A DNA stretch of 7,626 nucleotides from Verrucomicrobia bacterium UBA4286 (lineage in GTDB: Bacteria; Verrucomicrobiota; Kiritimatiellia; RFP12; UBA1067): positions 1 through 7,626 of the forward strand of contig DGVK01000161.1 in assembly GCA_002395905.1 (NCBI GenBank). The letters run 5' to 3'. This document shows positions 6,033 to 7,626 of the stretch, one piece after another. The first letter of the stretch is position 1, and every line of letters starts with the position of its first letter. A program made the position numbers and the translations under genes. The notes beneath the pieces were generated by a model, which saw only the letters and a program-made list of their open reading frames with translations, did not search any database and was not told the origin of the DNA.

Positions 6033-6508
6033 CGCGGGCCGTCCGCTGGCATGGCGGACAGGCGACGGTCGAGACGCTGATCGCCGCAATCGTCGTCGTG
6101 TTCGGCTTCCTGGCGCTTTTCCGCCTCTCGCACATGCTTACAGGCAGAATCCTCCTGGAGCACGCCGCAATGCGCGCGGCGCGCGCGAGGTCTGTCGGGT
6201 TCAACGGCTTCATGTGCAGGAAGTCCGCGCGCGTCGCGGCTATACCCGTCTGCGGCAGGCGGCTCTGGCCGGAGGGAGACGAGTTCGACTATGAAATGGA
6301 ACGCTCGCGCATACCTATATATATGGCGACGCCGACGCCCGCCGTGGCGCGCGGCGCGCTCGACTACGAGGGATGGGGGCGGCTCGCGATCGACGAGGGC
6401 GACGGCCGCGGCGCGAGCGTGAGCCTCGCCAACGACTGGTTCGACCTCACGGGGCGCGCGGAGGTCGAGGACAACTGCTCGCTCTATCTCGACGACTTCG
6501 GTCTATGA
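6029..6508 (+). CDS. tadE: TadE-like pseudopilin
   Basis: Probable pilus-assembly pseudopilin of the Tad system, anchored in the inner membrane with most of the chain in the periplasm. Seen: 159 residues. A leader ends in Gly9-Gly10, then Gln11-Ala-Thr-Val-Glu15-Thr, so the -1 Gly and +5 Glu processing signature is intact. A hydrophobic helix (LIAAIVVVFGFLALF) is followed by the amphipathic stretch LEHAAMRAARARSVGFNG, typical of TadE-like proteins, in which small residues follow the helix. The periplasmic part has three cysteines (63, 75, 150), allowing a disulphide. The start overlaps the flp stop by four bases (ATGA) and the stop overlaps the next start in the same way, indicating translational coupling. 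No separate Shine-Dalgarno is evident. The assignment rests on the N-terminal region and order; the rest of the chain I do not recognise. Confidence 0.78.
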   Translation: MTRAVRWHGGQATVETLIAAIVVVFGFLALFRLSHMLTGRILLEHAAMRAARARSVGFNGFMCRKSARVAAIPVCGRRLWPEGDEFDYEMERSRIPIYMATPTPAVARGALDYEGWGRLAIDEGDGRGASVSLANDWFDLTGRAEVEDNCSLYLDDFGL

Positions 6509-7626
6509 AAGCGCACCGCGGACAGATAGCGATTCTTCTCGCCGCCGCCCTGCTGGCGGTGATCGTGCTCGCCGTCATGAACGTGAGCGTGTTCCTCGCC
6601 GTGCGCTCGAAGAACCGCGCGATGAACGCGGGCGACGCCGCCGCGCTTGCCGTCGCGAAGTACCAGGGAGAGCTGATAAACAGGATAGGCCGCCTCAACA
6701 TAGAGCACCTCAAGGCGGCGCTCGCCGACGACAAGGAGGAGTGCGCGCGGATAATGTCCGAACAGCGCCGCATATGCTTCCTCGATCCGATGCAGGGGAT
6801 TGCGATCGGCAACAACGCCGCGAGGGAGAACGGGGTGGAGCGCGACGCGTCGGACGGCATGCTGCGCATCCTGCGCGAGCACGTGATAGACGTCCGCCGC
6901 GTTTTCGCCGTCGATACAGATCTCTACCCCGAGCCGTGGGAAGGGGCCTGGACGGAATACGCCGACGTGCTGGAGACGGTAGTCGGCTCGCTCGGCGGGG
7001 GGCTTGTCGCAGGGCCGGACAATATAGAGTTCGCCAACGCGTGGGAGTGTTTCCCTCTTCTCAAGAAGCAGTTCTACAACGCCGTCGCAGGTCGCAGCTG
7101 GTGCTGGTTCCACTTCAACGGAGAGTGGGTCCTCGACCGGGATTCCCACAACATGCCGCGCCCCGATTTCTCTTCGCCGCACCGTCACGACAACAGCGAG
7201 ATATATTCGCTGCATCTGGAGTTCCGTCCGATACTCGCGCTGGACGACGAATGGCGGCGGCTCATCATGCGCCTGACGGACTGCGACCCGGTCGACATCG
7301 ACCGGGCGGAAGGACTCATAACTTCGGCCGGACAGGAGTGGGCGTTCTTCGACGGCCTGTGGCGCACATGGTGGGAGATGGACCCGAACGGCGAACAGCG
7401 CTTCCCCGTTATAGGGCCGGTGAAGCCGGAATACGACGTCAGAGGGTGCGCGGCGATATGCCGCGTGACAGACGGTTTCGACGACCTTGTGGACGGAGGG
7501 GGCGGAGTCGCCTCATGGATGGCGGCGGCCAAGCCGTTCGGAACAGTTACGGACCTTGACGGCGCGACTGCGCCTGTAACCGCGCTCAAAGAGTTCGTCA
7601 CGCCTGCGTTCACGGCGGTGCGGCTC
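6505..7626 (+). CDS. TadG-like membrane-anchored pilus-assembly protein, 3' truncated by window
   Basis: Probable Tad accessory protein with one N-terminal membrane helix and a large periplasmic domain. Seen: 374 codons open to the window edge with no stop, starting at an ATGA overlap with the TadE-like gene. The N-terminus MKAHRGQIAILL continues into a hydrophobic helix to about residue 33. It then has SKNRAMNAGDAAALAVAKYQ, matching the (A/N)AADAAALA-type pattern that follows the helix in TadG-like proteins. Gly6-Gln7 resembles the processing site of its neighbours, but +5 is Leu11, not Glu, so cleavage is uncertain. From about 60 onward I recognise no domain; the region is rich in Trp and acidic residues (SWCWFHFNGEW, DGLWRTWWEMD) with several cysteines (80, 91, 182, 200, 260, 315, 319). 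No von Willebrand A metal site (DxSxS) is visible in the part present. Thirteen of 20 isoleucines are ATA, unusual for such GC-rich codons. Confidence 0.75.
   Translation, partial: MKAHRGQIAILLAAALLAVIVLAVMNVSVFLAVRSKNRAMNAGDAAALAVAKYQGELINRIGRLNIEHLKAALADDKEECARIMSEQRRICFLDPMQGIAIGNNAARENGVERDASDGMLRILREHVIDVRRVFAVDTDLYPEPWEGAWTEYADVLETVVGSLGGGLVAGPDNIEFANAWECFPLLKKQFYNAVAGRSWCWFHFNGEWVLDRDSHNMPRPDFSSPHRHDNSEIYSLHLEFRPILALDDEWRRLIMRLTDCDPVDIDRAEGLITSAGQEWAFFDGLWRTWWEMDPNGEQRFPVIGPVKPEYDVRGCAAICRVTDGFDDLVDGGGGVASWMAAAKPFGTVTDLDGATAPVTALKEFVTPAFTAVRL

Noticed and set aside
6741..7559. Long + strand frame of 272 codons, and a 243-codon - strand frame at 6484-7215
   Set aside because: Both overlap the TadG-like gene completely. 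Their products are arginine-rich low-complexity shadows typical of GC-rich DNA, while the frame from 6505 has a membrane helix, a family motif and an ATGA junction.
1..7626. tRNA, rRNA, CRISPR array, insertion sequence or integrase attachment site
   Set aside because: No direct-repeat/spacer pattern, transposase motif, terminal inverted repeats or tRNA-like cloverleaf segments were noticed.

Overview
The window looks like chromosomal DNA from a GC-rich, Gram-negative-type bacterium. My best guess is the PVC group, in particular Kiritimatiellota/Verrucomicrobiota from a gut-like or other anoxic, polysaccharide-rich habitat. This rests on the combination of a secreted GH35-type glycosidase, a large secreted protein built from repeated LamG-like modules, and a compact Tad (type IVb) pilus gene set whose members all carry a Gly-Gln processing site. 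The taxonomic call is inference; no rRNA or marker gene is present. All supported genes are on the + strand.

Layout. (1) 5-2011: an exported GH35-family beta-galactosidase-like enzyme. Both catalytic glutamates are recognisable, and a flavodoxin-like (glutamine-amidotransferase-like) domain and a C-terminal beta domain follow the barrel. Its signal peptide resembles a twin-arginine signal in which the first arginine has been replaced by proline. (2) 2012-2283: an intergenic stretch with a doubtful 45-codon ORF, an AT-rich inverted repeat, an extended -10 promoter and a strong ribosome binding site. (3) 2284-5577: a 1097-residue secreted protein made of a signal peptide and three LamG-plus-linker modules. 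An 11-base G homopolymer lies in the signal-peptide n-region. Loss or gain of one G would terminate translation within about 35 codons, so this is a candidate phase-variable surface or secreted protein. (4) 5578-7626: a tightly packed Tad pilus cluster. It holds a 51-residue prepilin-like ORF with an apparently leaderless start, a 72-residue Flp-type pilin, a TadE-like pseudopilin and a TadG-like protein that runs off the window. The last two junctions are ATGA overlaps.

How the genes may work together. The four pilus proteins are probably one transcription unit for a type IVb fibre, with the ATPase, secretin and prepilin peptidase genes presumably outside the window. The LamG protein and the pilus are both likely cell-surface or adhesion factors, and their promoters share a 14-base box with 12 identical positions. 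That hints at the same sigma factor or at co-regulation. The GH35 enzyme fits a life on galactose-containing glycans but has no demonstrated link to the pilus.
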